A stretch of DNA of 20,785 bases. Origin: Clostridiales bacterium. Its GTDB lineage: Bacteria > Bacillota > Clostridia > Christensenellales > CAG-138. Positions 1 to 7,027 of the stretch are shown piece by piece. The notes below the pieces were generated by a model, which worked only from the letters and a program-made list of their open reading frames with translations, had not been told where the DNA came from and made no database searches. The first letter of the stretch is position 1. Each line of letters begins with the position of its first letter. The translations under genes were made by a program, and so were the position numbers. The stretch is taken from contig SFIR01000025.1 in NCBI GenBank assembly GCA_004556165.1, forward strand, positions 1-20,785. Direction: 5' to 3'.

Positions 1-45
1 AAATAATATTTGAAATAAGATAAAACGATAAGGAGCAATCAGCAT

Positions 46-2320
46 ATGCTAATGGACGCAAAGGGCATTATACGCCGCACGGAGGATATCCTCCGCAACG
101 ATTATCAGATAGAGCTCAACGAAGCCAATTCCAAGCAGCTGCATCGCGCACTCTCCGATGCCGTCATGTATGCTATCGCGGATGATTGGCGCAGAAGCCG
201 CCGCGCCCGTGAGAGCGGACGCAGGGCGTACTACATCTCCGCCGAGTATCTGACCGGCCGCATGATCTATAATAACCTTTATAACCTCGGCTTGCTCGAT
301 GATGTGAAGCATCTTCTTGCGCTTCGCGGCGTCGATATAAGCATCATGGAGGATATCGAGGATTGCGCGCTCGGCAACGGCGGCCTTGGCAGGCTTGCAG
401 CATGCTTCCTTGACAGTGCAGCGACCCACGACCTGCCCCTTGACGGCTACGGTCTCCGCTATAAATTCGGTCTGTTCAAGCAGGATTTCACCAACGGCTT
501 CCAGACGGAGTACGCCGATGACTGGCAGAGGCAGGGCGACCCCTGGAGCAGACGCAGGGATGATAAGACTATCGTGGTGGACTTCGGCGATAACCGCAGG
601 GTGCTCGCTGTCCCGTACGATATGCCCATGGTCGGATACAATACCTCCTGCACGGGCACGCTCAGGCTATGGCAGAGCGAAGCTATTGAGGAATTCGACT
701 TTGCGGCGTTCAATTCGCAGGAATACGCCCTTGCCGTGCGCGAAAAGAATTATGTTGAGGATATTACCCGTGTGCTCTATCCAAATGACAGCACCTATGA
801 GGGCCGATCAGACCTGCGTGCAGCTAAATGATACCCACCCCACCGTCAGCATACCCGAGCTCATCCGTCTTCTTATGGCGGAGGGCATGGATTTTGAGAC
901 AGCATTCGATACAGCAAGGCGCACCTTCAGCTATACCAACCACACCCTTATGAGCGAGGCTCTCGAAACATGGGATGTGGAGCTGTTCCGTTCGGTCATT
1001 CCGGAGATCTATTCCATCGTCGGGATGATCAATACTCATCTTGAAAACGAACTGCGCGGCCGCGGAGCCGATGATGAGAAGATAGCCCGGATGCGTATAA
1101 TTGCGGACGGCAGGGTACATATGGCAAGGCTCGCAACCTATGTGTCGAGCTTCGTCAACGGCGTGGCTAAAATCCATTCCGAGCTTCTCAAAAAGGATGT
1201 GCTAAGGGATTGGTACGAATTCTATCCCGAACGCTTCAATAACAAGACTAACGGCATTACACAGCGCCGCTGGCTCGGCCTCAGCAACCCGGGGCTTACC
1301 AAGCTCATCGGCGAACGCATCGGCTATGGCTTTATGACCGATCTTTACGAGATTAAAAAGCTCGAACCCATGATTGATGAACAGCTTGTCAGGGAGTTCA
1401 TTGAGGTCAAGAAGGAGCGCAAACGCAGTCTAAGCAAGCTCATTTCGGAGCGTGAGGGCGTTGAGATTCCCGAAAGCTTCGTATTCGACGTGCAGGTCAA
1501 GCGCATGCATGAGTACAAGCGCCAGCTTATGAACGCTCTCAGCATAGTACATATCTATAAGGAGCTGAAGGCAGGAAGGCTATCCGATATGCCCGCCACC
1601 GCATTCATCTTCGGCGCAAAGGCCGCACCCGGCTATATCATGGCGAAGAACATAATAAAGTTCATCAATGAGATTGCCAACAGGGTCAATTCCGATCCCG
1701 ATGTCAATTCAAAGGTACGCGTTGTGTTCGTCAGGAACTATAATTGTTCGTATGCCGAGCACATCATCCCCGCTGCGGACATCTCCGAGCAGATATCCCC
1801 CGCAGGCACCGAAGCGAGCGGTACCGGCAATATGAAATTCATGCTCAACGGCGCAGTCACCCTCGGCACCTATGACGGCGCAAATATCGAGATAGTCGAG
1901 TGCGCAGGCGAGGAGAACAACTATATCTTCGGAGCTAAGGTCGATGAGCTCACGGAGCTGCGCCCCCATTATCGCCCGAGGGATATTTACGAGCAGAGCG
2001 CGGTCGTAAAGCGCGCGGTCGATAGCCTTATTGACGGCTCTATCGCGAATGATCCCGACAGCCACCGCGTATTCATCGAGATTTATAATTCCCTGCTCAC
2101 AGGCGATTGGCGCAAGCCGGATTACTATTTCAACCTCTATGAGCTTGAAAACTATATTGCCCGTAAGCTCGATGCCATCTATGATACCCGTGACGAGCTG
2201 AAATTCTATACCAAATGCCTCAGGAATACCGTTAATGCCGGCAAGTTCTCAAGCGACCGCACCATCTGCGAGTACGCAAAGGAGATATGGGATATTAAGC
2301 CGATAAACGTAAATAAATAA
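46..2320 (+). pseudogene. glgP: glycogen/starch phosphorylase, disrupted by internal deletion and frameshift
   Basis: Alpha-glucan phosphorylase (GT35, PLP-dependent) releases glucose-1-phosphate from glycogen. The N-terminal part (46 to about 803, frame 1) carries family motifs such as YYISAEYLTGR, GNGGLGRLAACFLDS and VLYPNDSTYEG. It then runs into a TGA at 829-831. The rest resumes in frame 2 at about 803 with VQLNDTHPTVSIPEL and continues to TAA at 2318-2320, including the PLP-lysine region EASGTGNMKFMLNG. From family knowledge, about 35-45 residues normally lie between YEG and QLNDTHP, including the RQQYF-type segment; these are missing, so a deletion of non-multiple-of-three length joins the halves. 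The two parts total about 757 codons against roughly 800 in the family. Start ATG 46 has AAGGAG at 30-35. Elsewhere the reading frame is well preserved, so this is either a recent mutation or an assembly error. It is very unlikely to make active enzyme as read. Confidence 0.9.
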
Positions 2321-2331
2321 GGAACGATAAA

Positions 2332-2359
2332 GCGCCGCCTGCGAATTTGCAGACGGCGC
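2332..2359 (+). terminator. hairpin after glgP, probable weak terminator
   Basis: Imperfect inverted repeat GCGCCGCCTGC / GCAGACGGCGC with a 6-nt loop and one mismatch, 11 nt past the glgP stop. It is followed by only a short T-rich stretch, so termination strength is uncertain. Confidence 0.5.
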
Positions 2360-2366
2360 ATTTAGG

Positions 2367-2444
2367 TTAAATCAATTTCATAGCATTTACAGGCAATTCT
2401 TCATATTCTAAAGCAGTATCCCGGTCACGAAGGAGTTTATTGAA
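2367..2444 (-). pseudogene. short coding-like remnant (C-terminal fragment), unidentified
   Basis: On the minus strand 25 codons read FNKLLRDRDTALEYEELPVN followed by AMKLI and a TAA stop at 2369-2367. There is no start codon, and a TGA precedes it at 2447-2445. Composition is protein-like (charged, then hydrophobic end) and codon use is more AT-rich than the neighbouring genes. It sits just beyond the tRNA-Met terminator. It may be the tail of a lost gene, for example from an element once integrated at the tRNA. The family is not recognised and chance cannot be excluded. Confidence 0.3.
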
Positions 2445-2446
2445 TC

Positions 2447-2476
2447 AAAAAAAGCAAGCTAAAGAGCTTGCTTTTT
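2447..2476 (-). terminator. intrinsic terminator of the Met tRNA unit
   Basis: Stem GCAAGCT / AGCTTGC with an AAAG loop, extended by A7 on one side and T5 on the other. It starts 2 nt after the tRNA-Met CCA end in the minus direction. The symmetric A/T tracts mean it could act on both strands. Confidence 0.85.
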
Positions 2477-2478
2477 CT

Positions 2479-2555
2479 TGGTAGCGGCAATCTGATTCGA
2501 ACAGATGACACTCCGGGTATGAACCGAATGCTCTAGCCAGCTGAGCTATGCCGCC
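2479..2555 (-). tRNA. tRNA-Met(CAT), elongator
   Basis: The reverse complement folds as a full cloverleaf: acceptor GGCGGCA / TGCCGCT, anticodon stem TTCGG / CCGGA, loop TTCATAC with anticodon CAT, T-arm loop TTCGAAT, and encoded CCA. The paired G1 and the anticodon stem lacking a G-C triplet mark an elongator Met rather than the initiator. A tRNA-Ile(CAT, lysidine-modified) is the alternative, but the sequence matches Firmicute elongator Met tRNAs as I know them. It is co-transcribed with tRNA-fMet, with a 9-nt spacer. Confidence 0.93.
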
Positions 2556-2564
2556 ATTTTGAAT

Positions 2565-2640
2565 TGGTTGCGGGGGAGGGACTTGAACCCCCGACCTTCG
2601 GATTATGAGCCCGACGAGCTACCGACTGCTCCACCCCGCG
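2565..2640 (-). tRNA. initiator tRNA-fMet(CAT)
   Basis: 76 nt with encoded CCA. The acceptor is CGCGGGG / CCCCGCA, leaving the C1-A72 mismatch typical of bacterial initiators. The anticodon loop is CTCATAA and the D arm reads GAGCAGTCGGTAGCTC, close to Bacillus initiators. One oddity: the anticodon stem is TCGGG / TCCGA, so the 31-39 pair is G-U instead of the usual third G-C pair. It is first in a two-tRNA unit with elongator Met, driven by the promoter at 2677-2705. Confidence 0.95.
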
Positions 2641-2676
2641 ATGATTTCATGTGCCGTACTCAACACGGCATTGCTT

Positions 2677-2705
2677 ATGATAACATAGCTTTCCCCTTTT
2701 GTCAA
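2677..2705 (-). promoter_or_regulatory. sigma-A promoter for tRNA-fMet/tRNA-Met
   Basis: On the minus strand: TTGACA (2705-2700), exactly 17 nt, TATCAT (2682-2677). The start point would be near 2670, about 30 nt before the mature tRNA-fMet 5' end. Confidence 0.85.
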
Positions 2706-2763
2706 TGCATTCTTGCAGGAAAACAAAATATATTATGCTGAAACTCCGCTTACACACAGCAGA

Positions 2764-2826
2764 AACTTCACTGCGAAGCAGCTTCACGATGCGAAGCATA
2801 ACTTCTCGTGCCGCAAGGCGCACTTC
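2764..2826. repeat. array of short CTTC/GAAG palindromes
   Basis: Consecutive small inverted repeats: CTTC-ACTGC-GAAG (2766-2778), GCTTC-ACGATGC-GAAGC (2781-2797), then ACTTC (2801-2805) and a GCCGCAAGGCGC palindrome. It fills the gap between the tRNA-Lys terminator and the tRNA-fMet promoter. It resembles small dispersed palindromic repeats of Clostridia intergenic regions. No coding sense is evident. Confidence 0.55.
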
Positions 2827-2831
2827 ATACG

Positions 2832-2872
2832 AAAAAGACCGGATTTGTCTACCTGACAAATCCGGTCTTTTT
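2832..2872 (-). terminator. intrinsic terminator of tRNA-Lys
   Basis: Perfect 18-bp inverted repeat with a 5-nt loop, AAAAAGACCGGATTTGTC against its exact complement. It begins 2 nt past the tRNA-Lys CCA end and finishes in a T5 tract in the minus direction. It is symmetric and probably bidirectional. Confidence 0.92.
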
Positions 2873-2874
2873 CG

Positions 2875-2950
2875 TGGTACACCATCAGGGGCTCGAACCC
2901 TGGACACCCTGATTAAGAGTCAGGTGCTCTACCAACTGAGCTAATGGTGC
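2875..2950 (-). tRNA. tRNA-Lys(CTT)
   Basis: 76 nt with encoded CCA. Acceptor GCACCAT / ATGGTGT, D-arm GCTCAGTTGGTAGAGC, anticodon stem CCTGA / TCAGG around CTCTTAA (anticodon CTT), and T-arm CCAGG-GTTCGAG-CCCTG type. It reads AAG codons. It is a single-gene unit with its own promoter and terminator. Confidence 0.95.
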
Positions 2951-2985
2951 ATTCATTTTCTTTGCACTCTCAACGCGCATTGACT

Positions 2986-3013
2986 ATTATACTCGTTATT
3001 GGGCCGATGTCAA
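2986..3013 (-). promoter_or_regulatory. sigma-A promoter for tRNA-Lys
   Basis: Minus strand: TTGACA (3013-3008), 16 nt, TATAAT (2991-2986). Both hexamers are perfect consensus. The predicted start is near 2979, about 30 nt upstream of the tRNA. Confidence 0.9.
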
Positions 3014-3065
3014 GCGGTTTTTGGAGTAAAAGCAAATATATTTGCGGCTGCATTGTACGGAACGG

Positions 3066-3096
3066 AAAAAGAAAGCCCCCGGCAGCCGCCGAGAGC
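3066..3096 (-). terminator. intrinsic terminator after yebC
   Basis: Minus strand: 9-bp stem GCTCTCGGC / GCCGGGGGC (two G-U pairs), 4-nt loop GGCT, followed by TTTCTTTTTCC. It lies about 55 nt past the yebC stop. Confidence 0.8.
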
Positions 3097-3149
3097 CGAT
3101 GATATGCATTTTCGGTAAAATCTCAAGCCGAATCGAATGGCGGAGAAAA

Positions 3150-3896
3150 TTATTCCTCTTCATCTTCTTCGGGAAGGATGGCGTTGTGGAAGACCTCCTG
3201 AACGTCGTCGTTATCATCGAACATGTCGATGAGCCTTTCAATCTTTGCCGCAACCTCGGGATCGGAGATATCAACGGTATTTGAGGGTATCATATCCTGT
3301 TCTGCGGTAAGGAAGCTGTAGCCGAGACCTTCCAGAGCTTCGCGGACGGCGGAGAAATCGGATGGTGCGGTAAAAATCTCAAAGCAGTCATCCTGAGCAA
3401 CGAAATCCTCTGCGCCTGCGTCGACAGACTGCATCATGAGCTCATCCTCGTCAATCTTTGCGCTGCGCTCGATGACGATATGACCCTTCTTATCGAACAT
3501 CCAACCGACGCAGCCGGAATTGCCCATGCCTGCGCCGTACTTATCGAAGATATGACGGATCTCGGCGGCGGTGCGGTTGCGGTTATCGGTAAGCACCTCA
3601 ACGATTACTGCGACACCGCCGGGGCCGTAGCCCTCGTAGGAACCGGTCTCATAGTTGATGGAGCCGAGTTCGCCGGCAGCCTTTTTAATCGAACGGGAGA
3701 TGTTATCATTGGGCATATTGTTTGCCTTTGCCTTTGCGATAACATCGCGGAGCTTGGAGTTATTAACGGGGTCGCTGCCGCCCTCTTTGACGGCGATAGC
3801 GATCTCACGACCGATTTTGGTAAAGATTTTGCCGCGGGCGGAGTCGGTTTTTTCCTTCTTATTCTTGATATTTGCCCATTTGGAATGTCCGGACAT
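3150..3896 (-). CDS. yebC: YebC/TACO1-family protein
   Basis: 248 aa, the usual family length. It begins MSGHSKWANIKNKK and has the hallmark SYEGYGPGGVAVIVE and NSGCVGWMF segments, with an acidic end (LPEEDEEE). YebC-family proteins were long annotated as transcriptional regulators. More recent work ties members to translation of difficult stretches such as proline runs, so the assigned role depends on the subfamily. The ATG at 3896 is chosen because GGAGGT (3906-3901) precedes it and the family starts with MSGHSKW; 52 in-frame upstream codons are ignored. The gene is followed by its own terminator. The sortase gene ends 82 nt upstream on the same strand, so partial read-through into yebC is possible. 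Confidence 0.95.
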   Translation of the reverse strand: MSGHSKWANIKNKKEKTDSARGKIFTKIGREIAIAVKEGGSDPVNNSKLRDVIAKAKANNMPNDNISRSIKKAAGELGSINYETGSYEGYGPGGVAVIVEVLTDNRNRTAAEIRHIFDKYGAGMGNSGCVGWMFDKKGHIVIERSAKIDEDELMMQSVDAGAEDFVAQDDCFEIFTAPSDFSAVREALEGLGYSFLTAEQDMIPSNTVDISDPEVAAKIERLIDMFDDNDDVQEVFHNAILPEEDEEE

Positions 3897-3978
3897 AAGT
3901 ACCTCCTGTACTGTGTGGATTGATAAATTTAATGAAGATGGATTTATTGAACAATGCCGGAAAGCATCGCAATTTAAC

Positions 3979-4815
3979 TTATTCGAAGGTGATCGGCACG
4001 CAGACTGCAACCACGCGGTGCATCGAAGTGCCGAGATTGCTGTTGAAGTCACCTTGACAGGTGATGAGGGTCAGCCGGTCACGGGTGCCGGGAGACATAT
4101 CCATGACGGTATAGGGAACCTCGGTATAGTAATAATAGTTGATGGACTCGACCTGATAATAGTAGCGCTCGCCTGCGGCGGTCTCGACGCTGACGATATC
4201 GCCGACCTTGAGATCGGTCTTGATGATGTTGAAATAACCCAGCTTGCCGCTGTACTTATTATGGCCTGCAATGATGATATTTCCGCCGCTTACGGGATCG
4301 CCGCTGTACCTGAGCCATGCGGCGCGGTTATGCGCGCGGACGGTCTTCATTACGCCGTTATAGTCGTAACCGACAGGATCGACTGGGCAGTTGATGCTGT
4401 ACCCGTGGAAATAGACCGAAACGGGACGATTCGGATTCTGAGGAGCAGGGGTCGCAGTGGGCTTGGGGGTTGCCGTAGGCTGCGGAGTGGGCGTTTCGGG
4501 AGGCAGCGTTGCTCCCGGCGGCAGCGTGAAATGCGGCGCATCCGGGGACCCGGGGTCGGAGGTATCGTCAGGGCCGGGAGTGGATTCATCGGGCCTCGGG
4601 GTGACGATGGTAAAGCTGCCCGTGGGAAGGGGAATGTCCACGCCGTAGTTGTCGGGATCTATGATCCCGTTGAAGATATAGGTGGTATCGCTGAGAATAA
4701 TCACAATACCGGCAACCACCAATAAACCTGCAATGATATACAGGATGGTATTGAACCTTTTATTCTTTTTGCGCCTTGCCTCTTTTGAGTAGGTGCTTTT
4801 TTGCTTAGTATCCAT
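3979..4815 (-). CDS. membrane-anchored sortase with Pro/Thr-rich stalk
   Basis: 278 aa from ATG 4815. A basic N-terminus (KEARRKKNKR) is followed by one membrane segment at about residues 23-42. Residues about 65-130 form a Pro/Thr-rich stalk (PTPQPTATPKPTATPAP), and a sortase domain fills the rest. The catalytic set is visible: His185 in AGHNKYSG, Cys253 in TLITCQGDF and Arg267 in SMHRVVAVC. Sortases cleave LPxTG-like signals and join proteins to peptidoglycan or pili. No sorting-signal substrate is in the window, so the class (D/E-like or other) is undecided. ATG 4815 is preferred over ATG 4854 because the promoter -10 lies only 8-13 nt upstream of it, and no Shine-Dalgarno is present: an apparently leaderless mRNA. 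The gene is divergent from argS. Confidence 0.88.
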   Translation of the reverse strand: MDTKQKSTYSKEARRKKNKRFNTILYIIAGLLVVAGIVIILSDTTYIFNGIIDPDNYGVDIPLPTGSFTIVTPRPDESTPGPDDTSDPGSPDAPHFTLPPGATLPPETPTPQPTATPKPTATPAPQNPNRPVSVYFHGYSINCPVDPVGYDYNGVMKTVRAHNRAAWLRYSGDPVSGGNIIIAGHNKYSGKLGYFNIIKTDLKVGDIVSVETAAGERYYYQVESINYYYYTEVPYTVMDMSPGTRDRLTLITCQGDFNSNLGTSMHRVVAVCVPITFE

Positions 4816-4822
4816 AAATGGT

Positions 4823-4851
4823 ATTATATCAGAAAAAAATCGCCTTGGCAA
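4823..4851 (-). promoter_or_regulatory. promoter of sortase gene, implies leaderless transcript
   Basis: Minus strand: TTGCCA (4851-4846), 17 nt, TATAAT (4828-4823) with an extended TGA just upstream. The predicted +1 is about 4816, one base before ATG 4815. Confidence 0.75.
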
Positions 4852-4863
4852 CATAAAAAGCTA

Positions 4864-4892
4864 TGGTTTTATCAAGAAAATTATGTTATAAT
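4864..4892 (+). promoter_or_regulatory. probable extended -10 promoter of argS
   Basis: TATAAT at 4887-4892 preceded by TGT (extended -10). The -35 region is poor (TGGTTT, 17 nt upstream). It implies a leader of about 108 nt before ATG 5007. Back-to-back with the sortase promoter, the two -35 regions are only 12 nt apart. Confidence 0.6.
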
Positions 4893-5006
4893 GCTTTATT
4901 AGAATGCGGTAACAGCATTATTTGCCGCTCTACGCATGATTTCAGCCGGGTTTCGGGGAATGCTGACTATGTTAAAACCCCCTTAGGCATAATGAAAGGA
5001 GTCTTT

Positions 5007-6704
5007 ATGGACTTTAAAAACATACTTACCGAAGCGTTATCCTCCGCATCGGGGCTTGATAAAGAGGCTGTTGCGGATATGATAGAGATACCGCCCAATT
5101 CGGAAATGGGAGACTTTGCGCTGCCCTGCTTCAAGCTTGCAAAGACAATGAGGAAAGCTCCGCACGTTATCGCGAAGGAGCTTTGCGAAAAGCTGGGGTC
5201 GCTCGAAGGCTTTTCCCGTATCGAGACCGCTGGCGGCTACCTTAATTTCTTTACCGATAAAACCGCCTTCGCTAAAAGCGTGGTTGACCGCGTACTCCGC
5301 GAGGGCGATAAATACGGCTGCTCGGATGAGGGCCGGGGCAGAAACGTCTGCATAGATTATTCCTCCATAAATATCGCGAAGCCCTTTGCCGTTCACCATA
5401 TCACCACGACCGTGCTCGGCAACTCCCTGAAGCGCATTTACGATCACCTCGGCTACCATACCATAAGCATCAATCATCTGGGCGACTGGGGTACTCAGTT
5501 CGGCAAGATGATCGTTGCCTATCAGAAGTGGGGCAACAAGGAGACTATCGAGAACGGCGATTCCACGCGTGAGCTCGTAAAGCTATATGTCAAATTCCAT
5601 GAGGAAGCGGATAAGGATCCGAGCCTCAACGATGCGGCAAGGGAGGCGTTCCACCGCATCGAGCTGCATTGTCCCGAGGAGTGGGAGCTTTTTGAATGGT
5701 TCAAAAAGCTGACCCTCAAGGATGTTGCGAGGACATATGACCTTCTCGGCATAACCTTTGACAGTTACAACGGTGAAGCCTTCTATGAGGATAAGATGCC
5801 TGCTATTATCAAAGAGCTTGAGGATAAGGGCATTTCCAAGATAGATAACGGCATGACTATCGTCGATCTCTCAGAGTACGATATGCCTCCCTGCATCATC
5901 AAGCGCAGCGACGGAAGCACCATCTATGCGACACGCGACCTTGCTGCGGCAAAATACCGCCACGATACCTATAATTTCTGCAAATCCCTTTATGTCGTCG
6001 CATACCAGCAGAACCTGCATTTCCGTCAGGTATTCAAGGTGCTCGAGCTCATGGGCTATGACTGGGCAAAGGACTGCGTACACGTCAATTTCGGCATGGT
6101 CAATATGGAGGGCGCGACCTTCTCAACGAGGAAGGGCAATGTCATCTATCTCGAGGATGCGCTGCATATCCTTATAGATAAGGCGCTCGAAATAATCACC
6201 GAAAAGAGTCCGGAGTTGGAGAATAAGGAGGAGGTCGCCCGCCAGATCGGCGTTGGTTCGCTCGTATTCAGCGTACTCTATAACGGCAGGATAAAGGATT
6301 ATTCCTTCTCATGGGAAAAATCCCTGAGCTTCGACGGCGAAACGGGGCCGTATGCACAGTATACCTACGCAAGGAGCTGCTCCGTCATGCGCAAGGCAGG
6401 CGGCTTTGACAGGGAGAATATTGATTATTCCGTGCTAAGCGACGATGCATCAAAGGCACTGCTGCGCGCGATTGATGCTCTCCCGGAGATCATCGAGCAG
6501 GCTGCCGAGAAGTATGAGCCCTACCTCATCTCCCGTGCCGTCATCGACATCTGTTCCTGCTTTAATAAGTTCTATTACGACAACAGGATAATGGACGATG
6601 ACATGACGGTCAGAAATGCAAGGCTTGCGCTCACCGAGGCGGCAAGGACGGCTATCAGGGTCGGTCTGTTCCTTGTTGGGCTTGAGGCTCCGGAGAGGAT
6701 GTAA
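5007..6704 (+). CDS. argS: arginyl-tRNA synthetase
   Basis: 565 aa class I synthetase charging tRNA-Arg. It has an N-terminal ADD1-type domain (about 1-110), a Rossmann core with NIAKPFAVHHI, a conserved stretch INHLGDWGTQFGKMIVAY, the FSTRKGNVIYLED segment in the KMSK-loop position, and the DALR anticodon domain ending LEAPERM as usual. Start ATG 5007 is set by GAAAGGAG (4994-5001) and family length; the open frame extends 48 codons upstream through the promoter. Oddity: the HIGH box reads A128-V-H-H131 where the family has H-V/I-G-H, so the first His and the Gly are replaced. All other landmarks are intact. The product is expected to be cytosolic. The gene stands alone, followed by the repeat array. 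Confidence 0.95.
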   Translation: MDFKNILTEALSSASGLDKEAVADMIEIPPNSEMGDFALPCFKLAKTMRKAPHVIAKELCEKLGSLEGFSRIETAGGYLNFFTDKTAFAKSVVDRVLREGDKYGCSDEGRGRNVCIDYSSINIAKPFAVHHITTTVLGNSLKRIYDHLGYHTISINHLGDWGTQFGKMIVAYQKWGNKETIENGDSTRELVKLYVKFHEEADKDPSLNDAAREAFHRIELHCPEEWELFEWFKKLTLKDVARTYDLLGITFDSYNGEAFYEDKMPAIIKELEDKGISKIDNGMTIVDLSEYDMPPCIIKRSDGSTIYATRDLAAAKYRHDTYNFCKSLYVVAYQQNLHFRQVFKVLELMGYDWAKDCVHVNFGMVNMEGATFSTRKGNVIYLEDALHILIDKALEIITEKSPELENKEEVARQIGVGSLVFSVLYNGRIKDYSFSWEKSLSFDGETGPYAQYTYARSCSVMRKAGGFDRENIDYSVLSDDASKALLRAIDALPEIIEQAAEKYEPYLISRAVIDICSCFNKFYYDNRIMDDDMTVRNARLALTEAARTAIRVGLFLVGLEAPERM

Positions 6705-6705
6705 G

Positions 6706-6946
6706 GGTTATCGGCTGACCTCATCAGCCGATGAACCCCCAAGAATTTCATTTACAACGAAATTCTTTCGGAAGCTTTGCCTGCGGCAAAGCCTTGATAA
6801 GAAATGGTTATCGGCTGACCTCATCAGCCGATGAACCCATAAGAATTTCATTAAAAATTTCATTCTTAACGAAATTCTTTCGGAAGCTTTGCCTGCGGCA
6901 AAGCCTTGATTGAAAAAAAGGTTATCGGCTGACCTTATCAGCCGAG
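6706..6946. repeat. tandem array of hairpin-rich repeat units (2 full copies and 1 partial)
   Basis: Copy 1 is 6706-6805, copy 2 is 6806-6919, and partial copy 3 is 6920-6946. Each full unit has three palindromic modules. A: GGTTATCGGCTGA and its complement around a 5-nt loop, with one bulged base. B: AAGAATTTC / GAAATTCTT. C: GCTTTGCC-TGC-GGCAAAGC. Copy 2 has about 14 extra nt in module B, an apparent internal duplication of AATTTCATT. The units are nearly identical otherwise. Copy 3 has only module A, with a loop change, followed on its minus side by a T7 run. Open frames crossing the repeats are artefacts. The array fills the argS-prfB gap, and no protein gene is visible there. Confidence 0.9.
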
Positions 6947-6955
6947 CAGGTGCAG

Positions 6956-6975
6956 GGAACGGTCATTACCGTTCC
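6956..6975 (+). other. hairpin upstream of prfB
   Basis: Perfect 8-bp stem GGAACGGT / ACCGTTCC with loop CATT. No T tract follows; AT-rich sequence leads to the prfB ribosome binding site. It could be a leader structure of prfB or the end of the repeat array. Confidence 0.5.
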
Positions 6976-7027
6976 GCATAAAATAAACAAGCAATATTTT
7001 TAATAAACTTTCAGAAAGGTAACAACA

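Noticed and set aside
3655..4725. Long plus-strand open frame opposite yebC and the sortase gene
   Set aside because: It is antisense to two well-supported genes and has low-complexity, shadow-like composition.
4893..5006. T-box riboswitch upstream of argS
   Set aside because: No TGGGTGG-type T-box sequence and no terminator/antiterminator with a T run are present.
6806..6840. CTGATGAG in the minus strand of the repeats as a possible hammerhead ribozyme core
   Set aside because: The required GAAA segment and three-stem arrangement are absent; the motif arises from the simple palindrome.
6731..6913. Open frame of 60 codons after argS
   Set aside because: It lies entirely within the hairpin repeat units, and its residues repeat with the DNA repeat; no start context or protein family is recognised.
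6706..6919. Tandem repeats as a possible CRISPR array
   Set aside because: Units are about 100 nt, near-identical throughout with no unique spacers of constant length, and no cas genes are present.
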